Shown here: piece after piece, positions 22,213 through 29,774 of the stretch
How positions within the stretch are numbered: position 1 is the stretch's first letter
Layout of the letters: each line of letters starts with the position of its first letter
DNA from: Planctomycetales bacterium
GTDB taxonomy: Bacteria > Planctomycetota > Planctomycetia > Pirellulales > Pirellulaceae
DNA: 32,373 nucleotides
Assembly (NCBI GenBank): GCA_020426845.1
Contig: JAGQPF010000376.1
Coordinates: 1-32,373, forward strand
Reading direction: 5' to 3'
Made by a program: the position numbers and the translations under genes
The notes under the pieces: model-generated
The model's input: the letters and a program-made list of their open reading frames with translations, nothing else
Database searches by the model: none
Told to the model about the DNA's origin: nothing

Positions 22213-22414
22213 GTCACAATCTTTGGTACTTTGCGTCTTCGCGGCTTTGCGTGAGAACTTGGAGGCTACATAGGTTTGTCCGTGCGATCCAGCAGAATGT
22301 GTCACGCAAAGTCGCAAAGACGCAAAGGGAAGGATGGGGCGAGCGGCGCGATGGCCTGGATTGATGGTCACAATCTTTGGTTCTTTGCGTCTTCGCGGCT
22401 TTGCGTGAGAACTT
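22213..22414. repeat. 48-base repeat, two direct copies and one shorter inverted copy
   Basis: 22213-22260 and 22367-22414 are identical except for one base and contain CTTTGCGTCTTCGCGGCTTT. A related inverted stretch, TCACGCAAAGTCGCAAAGAC (22302-22329), lies between them. This fills most of the 302-base gap between the divergent MazG-like and methyltransferase genes. The cgcaaagacgcaaag type of repeat is known to me as widespread in intergenic bacterial DNA. Copy one abuts the mazG-like start codon. Confidence 0.9.
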
Positions 22415-22514
22415 CCACGAACTCCCCAAAGTGGGATCGGCCACTTGACCGTGAATCGAGGCGGCGTATCATCGACCGTTGACCTGCCCGCGCACGCCCT
22501 CCAATGAACGACAA

Positions 22515-23258
22515 ATGGGTTTTCTGTCCGATCTGCGGATCCTCTACCATTTGACGATGAAGCCCATCCGGGGCAAGGATCACGCGTCGCGGATGGAGAA
22601 CTTTTATTCGGGTCAGGCGGACGCTTACGACGACTTTCGCAAGCGACTGCTGAAGGGCCGCGAGGAGCTGTGGGCGGCGATTGATCCGCCCGAAGGCGGC
22701 ACTTGGGTCGACCTCGGCGGCGGCACCGGCGCCAACATCGAGTTTCTCGGCGAGCGCACCAAACTGCTCGACCGCATCCAGGTCGTTGACCTTTCGCCCT
22801 CGCTGTTGGAAGTTGCCGAGCGGCGGTTCCACGATCGCGGCTGGACCAACGCCTCGGCGATTGAGGCGGATGCGACGATCTATCAGCCCGAGGGTGGCGC
22901 GGATGTCGTCACCTTCTCCTACTCGCTGACCATGATCCCGGATTGGTTCGGCGCCATCGAAAATGCCCTGGCGATGTTGAAGCCCGGCGGCGTGATTGGC
23001 GTCGTCGACTTTTTTGTGTCGCGAAAGCATCCGCCGAGCAACCACAAGCGGCATAGCTGGTTCACCCGCACGTTTTGGCCGACGTGGTTTAGCTTCGACA
23101 ACGTGTTCCCATCGCCGGACCACGTGCCCTTCTTGCATCGGCACTTCGACCCGATCGTGTTCGAGGAGCATCGGGCCAAGGTGCCCTACATGCCGCTGAT
23201 TCGCGTGCCCTACTACTTGTTTGTCGGCCGCAAGCCGGACAATGCCGCCAGCAGCTGA
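22515..23258 (+). CDS. SAM-dependent methyltransferase, BtaB-like (betaine lipid synthesis type)
   Basis: A class I methyltransferase of 247 residues. The SAM site is VDLGGGTGANIEFL, followed by VVDLSPSLLEVAERRF and the acidic EADATIYQP. The N terminus has MENFYSGQADAYDDFRKRLL. These motifs, with FSYSLTMIPDWF, match the methyltransferase half of fungal and algal BTA1 and of bacterial BtaB-type enzymes. Those enzymes add three methyl groups to diacylglyceryl-homoserine to make the phosphorus-free betaine lipid DGTS. The partner BtaA, which transfers the aminocarboxypropyl group, is not in the window. The ATG at 22515 fits the family start; the upstream ATG at 22479 adds only 12 unrelated residues. 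Its 3' end overlaps the convergent EamA gene by 46 bases. Confidence 0.83.
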   Translation: MGFLSDLRILYHLTMKPIRGKDHASRMENFYSGQADAYDDFRKRLLKGREELWAAIDPPEGGTWVDLGGGTGANIEFLGERTKLLDRIQVVDLSPSLLEVAERRFHDRGWTNASAIEADATIYQPEGGADVVTFSYSLTMIPDWFGAIENALAMLKPGGVIGVVDFFVSRKHPPSNHKRHSWFTRTFWPTWFSFDNVFPSPDHVPFLHRHFDPIVFEEHRAKVPYMPLIRVPYYLFVGRKPDNAASS

Positions 23259-24211
23259 TCTCCTCGATTGACGATCAGAATGCCGGTGGCCACCAGCAGT
23301 CCGGCGACGAACAGCCAGCCGGACATCTGCTCACCGCGAAACAGCACGCCGGCGGCGACGCCGACCAGCGGCGTGGCGAAGTTGAACATGGTCACGTGCG
23401 ACGCGGCGTGCCGAGACAGCAGGTAGGCTTGAATGCCGAAGCACAAGCCCGCCACCAGCAGGCCCTGATAGGCAAGGCCGAGCACGCAGGGCCATCCCCA
23501 AGGGCCTGGCGGCGTTTGCTCGATGCAGGCGGCCGTCAACAGGAACAGTCCGGCGCCGATCACGTCATGCCAGAAGATTAGCGTGCCCGAGGGCACTCGC
23601 CGCACGGCCCGCTTCGTGTACACGACTTTGATGCTCAGCAACATGCCGCTGCCCAGCAGCACGAGGTCGCCGACAATGCTCGGCGCCTCGCTGCTGGCTG
23701 CCTTCGGGCCGCTGGCGGCCAGGAACACCAACGGCACACCGGCGGTGGCCAGCGCGACGCCGCGTGCGCGAATGGCGTTCAGCCGCTCGGCGCGCGTCAC
23801 GAAGTGCTCGATCAGCACAACGCCCAGCGCGAAGCTGTTGACGATCAAGGAGGTGTGCGAGGCGTTGGACCAGGCGCAGCCGATCGTGAACAGCCCGATC
23901 TGCAGGTAGAGCAGAATGCCACAGACGAAGATGGGGGTCCATTGTCCGCGCTGGATGCGGAACGGCGAGCGCGCAGTCAGGCACCACAGGGCCATCACGA
24001 GACTGGCCAGCGCAAATCGGATGCCCGACACGGTGATCGGCGGCAGGCGGTCGAGGCTGAAGCGGACAGCGACGGGGTTGGCGCCCCACAGCACCACAGT
24101 CAGCAGCGCGAGCGACGCGCCAGCCAGCCCGATCGGATGACGCCCGAAGTCAGCGCCGTCCTTTGCGAGTGACAAGGACCTGTCCGTCGATGATGAGTCG
24201 TCAGTTGCCAA
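23213..24211 (-). CDS. EamA/DMT-family transporter
   Basis: An inner-membrane permease of 332 residues with about ten hydrophobic helices arranged as two EamA repeats (about 25-155 and 185-320). The first repeat begins ALLTVVLWGANPVAVRFSL and has ISGIRFALASLVMAL-like packing; the second ends LFVAGLLVATGILIVN. Drug/metabolite transporters export small metabolites or amino acids; the substrate here is unknown. The frame opens with TTG at 24211, overlapping the stop of the ThuA-like gene by 11 bases, which implies coupling. No upstream ATG is available. The 3' end overlaps the methyltransferase gene on the other strand by 46 bases. Confidence 0.88.
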   Translation of the reverse strand: MATDDSSSTDRSLSLAKDGADFGRHPIGLAGASLALLTVVLWGANPVAVRFSLDRLPPITVSGIRFALASLVMALWCLTARSPFRIQRGQWTPIFVCGILLYLQIGLFTIGCAWSNASHTSLIVNSFALGVVLIEHFVTRAERLNAIRARGVALATAGVPLVFLAASGPKAASSEAPSIVGDLVLLGSGMLLSIKVVYTKRAVRRVPSGTLIFWHDVIGAGLFLLTAACIEQTPPGPWGWPCVLGLAYQGLLVAGLCFGIQAYLLSRHAASHVTMFNFATPLVGVAAGVLFRGEQMSGWLFVAGLLVATGILIVNRGDQLLAALSGLRPTNK

Positions 24212-25100
24212 AGGCTCGTTGCGAGATGTTGTCGGCGGTCGGGAAATCGTCGGGAATCGGCAGCGTCACTTTCCCCGTGGCCGCCCATTCGGTTCCGCGC
24301 AACAGCGTCGTGATAAAGCCCACGCACTCCTGCGAGTAGTCGCCGTGGCCCATCGGAGTGTGAAACACTCGGCCTTTGCCGTAGCTGACGGTGAAAATCA
24401 TCGGCTCGTGCCGGCCAGTGCCGCCCTTGTCCTTGTCGGCGTAGGCAGTGGCCAGCACCTGCATGTTCTCCGCAGGGCCGCGCAGCATGTCGTAGAGCTC
24501 GTCGCGAACGTGAAGCCACTCGCGCGGCATTCCCTTGGTGATGGGGTGCTCGCCGTCGCGAACGATCACGGTGAAGGGGTGTTGAGGGCCGTGGTGTCCG
24601 CCGCGACCGGGCGAGGTGTCGCGAACCAGCTTGCCCTCGTCGTTCAGATAGACGTAAGGGCCCGAACGCTCCGTCCGTCCTCCCCAGCCGCCCAAGCCGA
24701 TGATCTTGTTGTACTCGTCCCAGTCGCCAAACGCATTGTTGGCGGCGTGCACCACCACCAATCCGCCGCCTTGCTTCATGTAGTCGACGAACGCCTCCTG
24801 CGTCGCCTGCGGCCAGGCGGCGCCATTGTAATTGGAGAGCACAACGTTGTACTTGGAGAACGTCGGCTTGTATTCGGGATCGCTGCCCTTCGGCGCCGTC
24901 GTCGCGATGTCGACCTGGAACCGCTTGGTGTCCTCCAGGTATCGTTTCATCATCTGCGTTGTTTTCGGCCACACGCCGTGATTGTTTTGGCCGTCGACGA
25001 TCAGCACTTTCAGCTTCTCGTCCGCGGACGCCCATGTGGCGAGTTGTGCCACGCACAGAAACGCGGCGATGATCGCGATGGCTCGGGGAAATGGTTTCAT
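24201..25100 (-). CDS. Secreted ThuA-like protein
   Basis: A 299-residue exported protein of the ThuA (trehalose-utilisation, class I glutamine-amidotransferase-like) family, found in many copies in planctomycetes and probably acting on sugars. The signal peptide is seen as RAIAIIAAFLCVAQLATWASA. The mature part contains KVLIVDGQNNHGVW, NVVLSNYNGAAWP, GGGLVVVHAANNAFGDW, DGEHPITKGMPREWL and GKGRVFHTPMGHG. The true catalytic role of ThuA-like proteins is not settled. The ATG at 25100 is preferred because the signal peptide starts there; the open frame to 25235 runs through tandem repeats. GGAG lies about nine bases upstream. It is cotranscribed with the EamA gene. Confidence 0.9.
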   Translation of the reverse strand: MKPFPRAIAIIAAFLCVAQLATWASADEKLKVLIVDGQNNHGVWPKTTQMMKRYLEDTKRFQVDIATTAPKGSDPEYKPTFSKYNVVLSNYNGAAWPQATQEAFVDYMKQGGGLVVVHAANNAFGDWDEYNKIIGLGGWGGRTERSGPYVYLNDEGKLVRDTSPGRGGHHGPQHPFTVIVRDGEHPITKGMPREWLHVRDELYDMLRGPAENMQVLATAYADKDKGGTGRHEPMIFTVSYGKGRVFHTPMGHGDYSQECVGFITTLLRGTEWAATGKVTLPIPDDFPTADNISQRAFGN

Positions 25101-25139
25101 GGTGCGGAGCTCCGGAGCAGATGGCCGGTGGTGAAAATG

Positions 25140-25195
25140 TTGGTGGCGAATTATTGGTGGCGAATTGTTGGAGGCGAATTGTTGGAGGCGAATTA
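25140..25195. repeat. 14-base tandem repeat, four units, upstream of the ThuA-like gene
   Basis: Four units of TTGG(T/A)GGCGAATT(A/G) at 25140-25153, 25154-25167, 25168-25181 and 25182-25195. The array lies 40 bases ahead of the ThuA-like start codon and about 50 bases from the promoter candidate of the divergent SUMF1-like gene. Confidence 0.93.
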
Positions 25196-25246
25196 TTGGG
25201 TAATAGTTTACCAGCTCGACGGCAACTCGTCGCAAATTGGCTGCGT

Positions 25247-25276
25247 TTGCCTAAATGGTGGGCAGGGAACTAAAAT
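25247..25276 (+). promoter_or_regulatory. Possible promoter for the SUMF1-like gene
   Basis: TTGCCT (25247-25252) and TAAAAT (25271-25276) lie 18 bases apart, four of six and five of six consensus matches. The transcription start would be near 25283, about 45 bases ahead of the start codon. Confidence 0.3.
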
Positions 25277-25327
25277 AGCTCGCAAAGACGACGGCCAATT
25301 ATTGATGTGAAGATGAGAGAACTCCTG

Positions 25328-26545
25328 ATGCGAACCTTTACCCGGCTCTTTTGTTTGCTTTTGATCGGCGCCCTGGCGGCGACCGCGGTGCGGGCGACTG
25401 CGGTGCGCGCCGAAGACGCGTTGCCGCTGGGAATTGTCAAGGAAAAGCCGTCCTCGGGCCGGTTCGTCGAGACGAAACAGGGCTTTATGGTGCCCTATCG
25501 CGACAAGGTGCCGGGCTCCGAGGTGGTCTTCGAGATGGTGCCGGTTCCCGGCGGCGTGGTTCGGGTGGGCAGTCCCGAGTCGGAGGATGGTCGGAGCGAA
25601 TCGGAAGGGCCGGTCTTCGAGGTTGAGGTGCCGCCGTTTTGGATCGGCAAGTATGAGGTCACCTGGCAAGAGTACAAGGAGTTCATGGGGCTCCATGAGC
25701 TGTTCCTGAATTTCAAGATCTCCGGCGAGCGGTACGTCAAGTCGAGCAATTTCACCGACGCGCTGAATGAGCTTGATGCGATCACGGTGCCGACGAAGCT
25801 GTACGAGCCGACGTTCACCTTCGAGAAGGGAGAAGACCCGCGGCTGCCCGCCGTGACGATGACTCAGTATGCCGCGCGGCAGTACACGAAGTGGCTCAGC
25901 TTGTGCAACGGCCGCTTCTATCGGCTGCCGACGGAGGCCGAATGGGAGCACGCTTGCCACGCCGGCGCGAAAACGCCGTATAGCTTTGGCGCCGACGCGA
26001 AGGAGCTTGACACCTACGCTTGGCACGCCGGCAACTCGGAGGAGTCTCCGCACTTGGTGGGCACCAAGAAGCCCAATGCCTGGGGCGTGTACGACATGCA
26101 CGGCAACGCTGCCGAATGGGTGTTGGACATGATGCTGGAGGATGGCTACCAGAAGTTTGGCGGCAAGCGAGTGTCACGCGACGAAGCGATTGTCTGGCCG
26201 GTCAAGCAAGATCCGCGCGTGGTTAAAGGCGGCCACTGGGCGTCGACCGCTGCCGAGTGCCGCGTCGCCGCTCGGCTTGGCTCGGACACCGAGAGCTGGA
26301 AAGGCTCCGACCCCAATATCCCGCTCAGCCCCTGGTGGTTCACCGATGATCCGGCGCGTGGAGTCGGGATGCGGCTGGTCCGCGCACTCGAGGAGCCCGA
26401 TCGCAAGACTCGAGAGGCGCATTGGAAAGAAGTCGAGGAGGATTTTGTCTTCGATATCGAAGCTCGGCTTCAGGAAGGCCGCGGCGTGATTGGCATCGTC
26501 GATCCCAAGCTGCCGGCGGAGATCGTCAAGCACAAAGGCGAGTAG
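25328..26545 (+). CDS. Secreted SUMF1/formylglycine-generating-enzyme-like protein
   Basis: A 405-residue exported protein with a signal peptide (RLFCLLLIGALAATAVRA). The FGE-sulfatase fold is marked by VEVPPFWIGKYEVTWQEYKE, LPAVTMTQYAARQYTKWL, FYRLPTEAEWEHACHAGA, WGVYDMHGNAAEWVLD, VVKGGHWAS and the closing GMRLVRAL. The family includes genuine sulfatase activators but also many domain relatives of unknown role; without visible catalytic cysteines I do not call it an activator. An insertion of about 50 residues separates the first strands from the LPAVTMT motif. Three in-frame starts are possible (GTG 25307, ATG 25313, ATG 25328). The last has GAGAG eight bases upstream and sits directly before the signal peptide. 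The J-like gene follows 33 bases on. Confidence 0.88.
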   Translation: MRTFTRLFCLLLIGALAATAVRATAVRAEDALPLGIVKEKPSSGRFVETKQGFMVPYRDKVPGSEVVFEMVPVPGGVVRVGSPESEDGRSESEGPVFEVEVPPFWIGKYEVTWQEYKEFMGLHELFLNFKISGERYVKSSNFTDALNELDAITVPTKLYEPTFTFEKGEDPRLPAVTMTQYAARQYTKWLSLCNGRFYRLPTEAEWEHACHAGAKTPYSFGADAKELDTYAWHAGNSEESPHLVGTKKPNAWGVYDMHGNAAEWVLDMMLEDGYQKFGGKRVSRDEAIVWPVKQDPRVVKGGHWASTAAECRVAARLGSDTESWKGSDPNIPLSPWWFTDDPARGVGMRLVRALEEPDRKTREAHWKEVEEDFVFDIEARLQEGRGVIGIVDPKLPAEIVKHKGE

Positions 26546-26578
26546 CACGACGCGCATCGAAGCGCATCGATCGAGTGC

Positions 26579-27619
26579 ATGAACGCGACGTTTGACCCTT
26601 ATTACCAGTGGTTCGGCATACCCGCCTCGGCTCAGCCGGCCGACTATTACCGGCTCTTGGGACTGAGCCCCGGCGAGTCGGATGTGGCGATGATCTCGGC
26701 CGCTGCGGACCAGCGCATGTCGTTGGTGCAAGCCCAACGAGGCACGGCCGAGGAGCATTACTGCGACTCGCTGTTGTTGGAGGTGCGGCACGCGCGGGAC
26801 TGCTTGCTCGACCCCGCCGCCAAGGCCAGCTACGACGCTGCGCTCGCTCGTCAGGCGGCGCTGGCCGCGCCGCTGGCCACGTTGGTCTCGCCCGATGAGC
26901 CGCTGGGAGTCCCCGTCGAGGACGTTCAACCGATCGCGCCGCCAGTGGCGATCGGCAGAAGCATCGGCTCGAAGCCGAAAGCGGACCTTGATGAAGCGGA
27001 AGACGCGGCCCCCGATGGCAGCCCGTGGTTGAGCCGGATGTTGATCGCGACTTCGTTGTTGGCGATTGCCATCTCGGTGTGGTTGATTGTCTCCGGAGGA
27101 GACGGTCCCGACGAACTCTCCCAAGATTCGCCTACCGTGTTGCCGGAGGAGACGTTGCCGCCGGTGAGTCTCGAGGAGCCTGTCGTCGTGATGCAAGAGG
27201 GTGATGGCAGTGTGCTCTTGCGAGCGGGTTTGGCAAAACGGAGCGGCCCCGTCGAGTTGGAGGAGTCGCCGGCCGAAGATTTGCTGGTCCGCTGGGGGCC
27301 TGCGGGCACGGCGCGCTGGCGATTTCGAGTGCTCCGGGGTGGTGTGTTTCGTGTGGTGATCGAATACGCTGCGGAGGACGCTTGGCGGGACGCGGAGTAC
27401 GAGCTGACGATCGGCAGCCGATCAACCGCACCTCAGTCGAAACGCTGCACCGTTCGCGGCTCGGGAGGTGAAGGAGTGTTTCACTCGGACGAGTATTTTT
27501 TGGCCGTGCCATCGTCGGGTGAGCATGAGTTGACAATGATGGCGACCGGCTTGGCCAACAACGGATTGCTGGTGCTGCGGTCGATCCGACTCGAGCAGCC
27601 ATACAGTTCCGGTCTGTGA
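26579..27619 (+). CDS. Membrane-anchored protein with J-domain-like N terminus (planctomycete type)
   Basis: A 346-residue protein of unknown function. The first 95 residues (YYQWFGIPASAQPADYYRLL ... CLLDPAAKASYDAALA) have the layout of a J domain but lack the HPD triad, so activation of Hsp70 is unlikely. This signature recurs in many planctomycete proteins, often next to different effector parts. A membrane helix follows at about 151-170 (LIATSLLAIAISVWLIVSG). The extracytoplasmic C terminus (about 215-345) is a predicted beta-sandwich, with phrases like WRFRVLRGGVFRVVIEYAAE and GEHELTMMATGL, similar to carbohydrate-binding-type folds. It is close behind the SUMF1-like gene and probably in the same transcript. 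No strong ribosome site is seen. Confidence 0.75.
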   Translation: MNATFDPYYQWFGIPASAQPADYYRLLGLSPGESDVAMISAAADQRMSLVQAQRGTAEEHYCDSLLLEVRHARDCLLDPAAKASYDAALARQAALAAPLATLVSPDEPLGVPVEDVQPIAPPVAIGRSIGSKPKADLDEAEDAAPDGSPWLSRMLIATSLLAIAISVWLIVSGGDGPDELSQDSPTVLPEETLPPVSLEEPVVVMQEGDGSVLLRAGLAKRSGPVELEESPAEDLLVRWGPAGTARWRFRVLRGGVFRVVIEYAAEDAWRDAEYELTIGSRSTAPQSKRCTVRGSGGEGVFHSDEYFLAVPSSGEHELTMMATGLANNGLLVLRSIRLEQPYSSGL

Positions 27620-27631
27620 GCTAGGTGGCCG

Positions 27632-27691
27632 TTGAAAAACCCCTGATCCGGCAATCGAACCAGCATTTTGCCAACCGGGTCTTTTTCAACA
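27632..27691. terminator. Large imperfect hairpin between the J-like and cytochrome genes
   Basis: GTTGAAAAACCC (27632-27643) pairs with GGGTCTTTTTCAAC (27678-27691), allowing a two-base bulge. An inner stem GGCAA / TTGCC (27651-27655, 27669-27673) lies within. The T-run is inside the right arm. Placed 12 bases after the J-like stop, it may act as a terminator working on both strands or be a small dispersed palindrome. Confidence 0.55.
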
Positions 27692-27713
27692 GCCAACAGG
27701 AGGAAGGCGGAAG

Positions 27714-29687
27714 ATGCATCGAAATGGCAGCGAGCGAAGCACGCCCCGACTTTCGAATGAGGAGCGTCGCATCCTTTTGAGAGATAATCCGCCGCGAAAT
27801 TTCACGCCCGTTCTCCACGTGGGAGTTACGTTGGTTGTCGGGTGGTTGGCGCTGCTCCCGGCTCGGTTCGGGCTTGGCCAGGACGGCCCCTACGGACCCT
27901 CGCATGCGAAAGCGGCGCCGCGCCGCGCCGAGCTGCCCGAGGACGCTCCAACCGGGCTGCGGCATCCCGTTGCCGTTTGTCTCAGCCGCGATGGACGCTG
28001 GGCTTATACAGCGAACGAGCGATCGGGCACGTTGTCCGTCGTGGACTTGCCAGCGTCGCGAAGTGTGGCCGAGTTGCCGCTGGGTGGCCGGCCATCGGCG
28101 ATGGTTTGGGTGGATGACCGGACGTTGGCCGTGGCGGATGAACAACGGCATCGCGTGGTGTTGTTGCGCGTCGCGGGGGACCAAATCGAGCGGCGCGGCG
28201 AATTCGCCGTGGCCAGGCACCCGGTGGGGCTGCTAGTGACTAAGGAGCGAACGTTGATTGTCGCTTCCTTGTGGTCGCGAAGGCTGACTCGCATTGAGTT
28301 GGGATCGAGCCGGGATGCGAACGATCGGTTGCCGCATCGGTTGCCGCCCTTGGAGCAGCTGCCCGCCGAGCCCGCGCCAGCACTGGCGGAGGAGAGTGTG
28401 GCCACTCGGACGCTGGACCTGCCTTGGTCCCCGCGTTGTCTGTTGCAGTTGCCCAACGGTCAGCTGTTGGTCGGCGACGCGTTTGGCGGACGGCTTGGAT
28501 TGGTGGATCTGGAGCAATGGCGGTTCGTGCATGAGCGAGAGTTTCCGGCGCACAACATTCGCGGCCTGGCGCTGAGCGTCGACGGGACCAAGGTCGTGAT
28601 TGCGCATCAGATGTTGAACGACTTGGCTAATACGGTGCGGAACGATGTGCACTGGGGGCTGCTGATGTCGAACGATCTTCGCTATGTTCCGGTCGCCACC
28701 ATGCTGAAGCCGGCGGGCGACATCTACCGATTTGCCCACATGCACCCGTTGGGCGAGGCGGGCAACGCCACCTCGGACCCGGCGGGCCTGGCGATCGCAC
28801 CGGACGGCACCGCGATCGTCACGCTGGGCGGTGTCGGCGAGCTGGCCATCGGCCGCGAGGAAGAATTCAGCCTGGGTCGGCTGCGAGTCGGCGCGCGTCC
28901 CACGGCCATCGCGATTGCCGCGGATGGGAAGCGGGCGGCGATCGCCAACACGTTCGACGACTCGATCAGCTTGCTGGACATCGCCGGCCGCGAGGTGACC
29001 GTCACGATACCGCTGGGAGCGATCCGCAAGCTGAGCCAGGTCGAGCGCGGGGAGCGGCTGTTTTATGACGGAGAGTTGTCACACGATCGTTGGATGAGCT
29101 GCCACAGCTGCCATCCCGACGGGCACACCAACGGCCAGCGCAACGACAACCTGAGCGATTTCAACACGTTCGGCGCGCCCAAGCGGGTGCTCTCGCTGCT
29201 CGGCAAGGGAGACACGGCGCCGTTCGCCTGGAACGGCTCCGCCAAAGACTTGCCGTCTCAGATCGCCAACAGCATCACGCACACGATGCAGAGCGATCAG
29301 TCTCCGCGCGAACGAGACGTGGCCGCGCTGAATGCATTCTTGGGGACGCTGCCCCCTCCTCCTGCGCTGGACGCGGCCCGGGAGGCGCTGGACGCCGAGT
29401 CGGTGGCGCGAGGCCGGGCGGTGTTCGAAAACCGGCAGTGCGCCACTTGCCATGCTCCGCCGACCTTCACGTCACCGCGGGTCTACGATGTCGGATTGAA
29501 GGACGAGCTTGGGCATCGCGAGTTCAATCCACCGTCGCTGCGCGGCGTGAGCCAGCGAGGGCCCTTCTTTCACGATGGGCGGGCGCCGGACCTGAAGTCG
29601 ATTTTCGCCAAGCATCGCCATCAGCTTGACGAGCCGCTGACCGAGCGCGAGCTGATCGATCTGCTTAGCTTTCTGCGCAGCCTGTGA
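27714..29687 (+). CDS. Beta-propeller / di-haem cytochrome c fusion protein
   Basis: A 657-residue exported protein. After a membrane or signal segment (VLHVGVTLVVGWLALLPARF, about 33-52) come YVTN-type propeller repeats (about 80-430): GRWAYTANERSGTLSVVDL, GRPSAMVWVDDRTLAVAD, GKRAAIANTFDDSISLLD. The C-terminal part carries two haem-c motifs, CHSCH (463-467) and CATCH (576-580), with GERLFYDGELSHD and RGVSQRGPFFHDGRAPDL, as in bacterial cytochrome c peroxidase/MauG relatives. It likely moves electrons in the periplasm or acts as a peroxidase-like enzyme; the substrate is unknown. AGGAGG ten bases ahead of the ATG is a strong ribosome site. The N terminus before the hydrophobic segment is unusually long and basic. 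Confidence 0.9.
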   Translation: MHRNGSERSTPRLSNEERRILLRDNPPRNFTPVLHVGVTLVVGWLALLPARFGLGQDGPYGPSHAKAAPRRAELPEDAPTGLRHPVAVCLSRDGRWAYTANERSGTLSVVDLPASRSVAELPLGGRPSAMVWVDDRTLAVADEQRHRVVLLRVAGDQIERRGEFAVARHPVGLLVTKERTLIVASLWSRRLTRIELGSSRDANDRLPHRLPPLEQLPAEPAPALAEESVATRTLDLPWSPRCLLQLPNGQLLVGDAFGGRLGLVDLEQWRFVHEREFPAHNIRGLALSVDGTKVVIAHQMLNDLANTVRNDVHWGLLMSNDLRYVPVATMLKPAGDIYRFAHMHPLGEAGNATSDPAGLAIAPDGTAIVTLGGVGELAIGREEEFSLGRLRVGARPTAIAIAADGKRAAIANTFDDSISLLDIAGREVTVTIPLGAIRKLSQVERGERLFYDGELSHDRWMSCHSCHPDGHTNGQRNDNLSDFNTFGAPKRVLSLLGKGDTAPFAWNGSAKDLPSQIANSITHTMQSDQSPRERDVAALNAFLGTLPPPPALDAAREALDAESVARGRAVFENRQCATCHAPPTFTSPRVYDVGLKDELGHREFNPPSLRGVSQRGPFFHDGRAPDLKSIFAKHRHQLDEPLTERELIDLLSFLRSL

Positions 29688-29698
29688 CCGGTGGACTG

Positions 29699-29743
29699 GA
29701 TCGGGCCTCCATCGCAGGCGACCCTTGTGAGGCCCGGTGGACC
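29699..29743 (+). repeat. Palindromic 45-base element, intact intergenic copy
   Basis: All 45 bases match the second in-gene unit at 17400-17444, 12 kb away. It begins 11 bases after the cytochrome stop codon, in the 87-base gap to the next gene. A partial end, CCGGTGGACT, precedes it at 29688-29697, as if a second unit had been deleted. The inverted arms CGGGCCTC / GAGGCCCG are intact. Confidence 0.95.
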
Positions 29744-29774
29744 GCTCGACATCATCCGAGAATGAGACCCTGAC

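Noticed and set aside
27632-27691. Insertion-sequence end
   Set aside because: The GTTGAAAAA / TTTTTCAAC arms look like an IS end, but no transposase, target duplication or second end is visible, so it is listed as a terminator-like hairpin.
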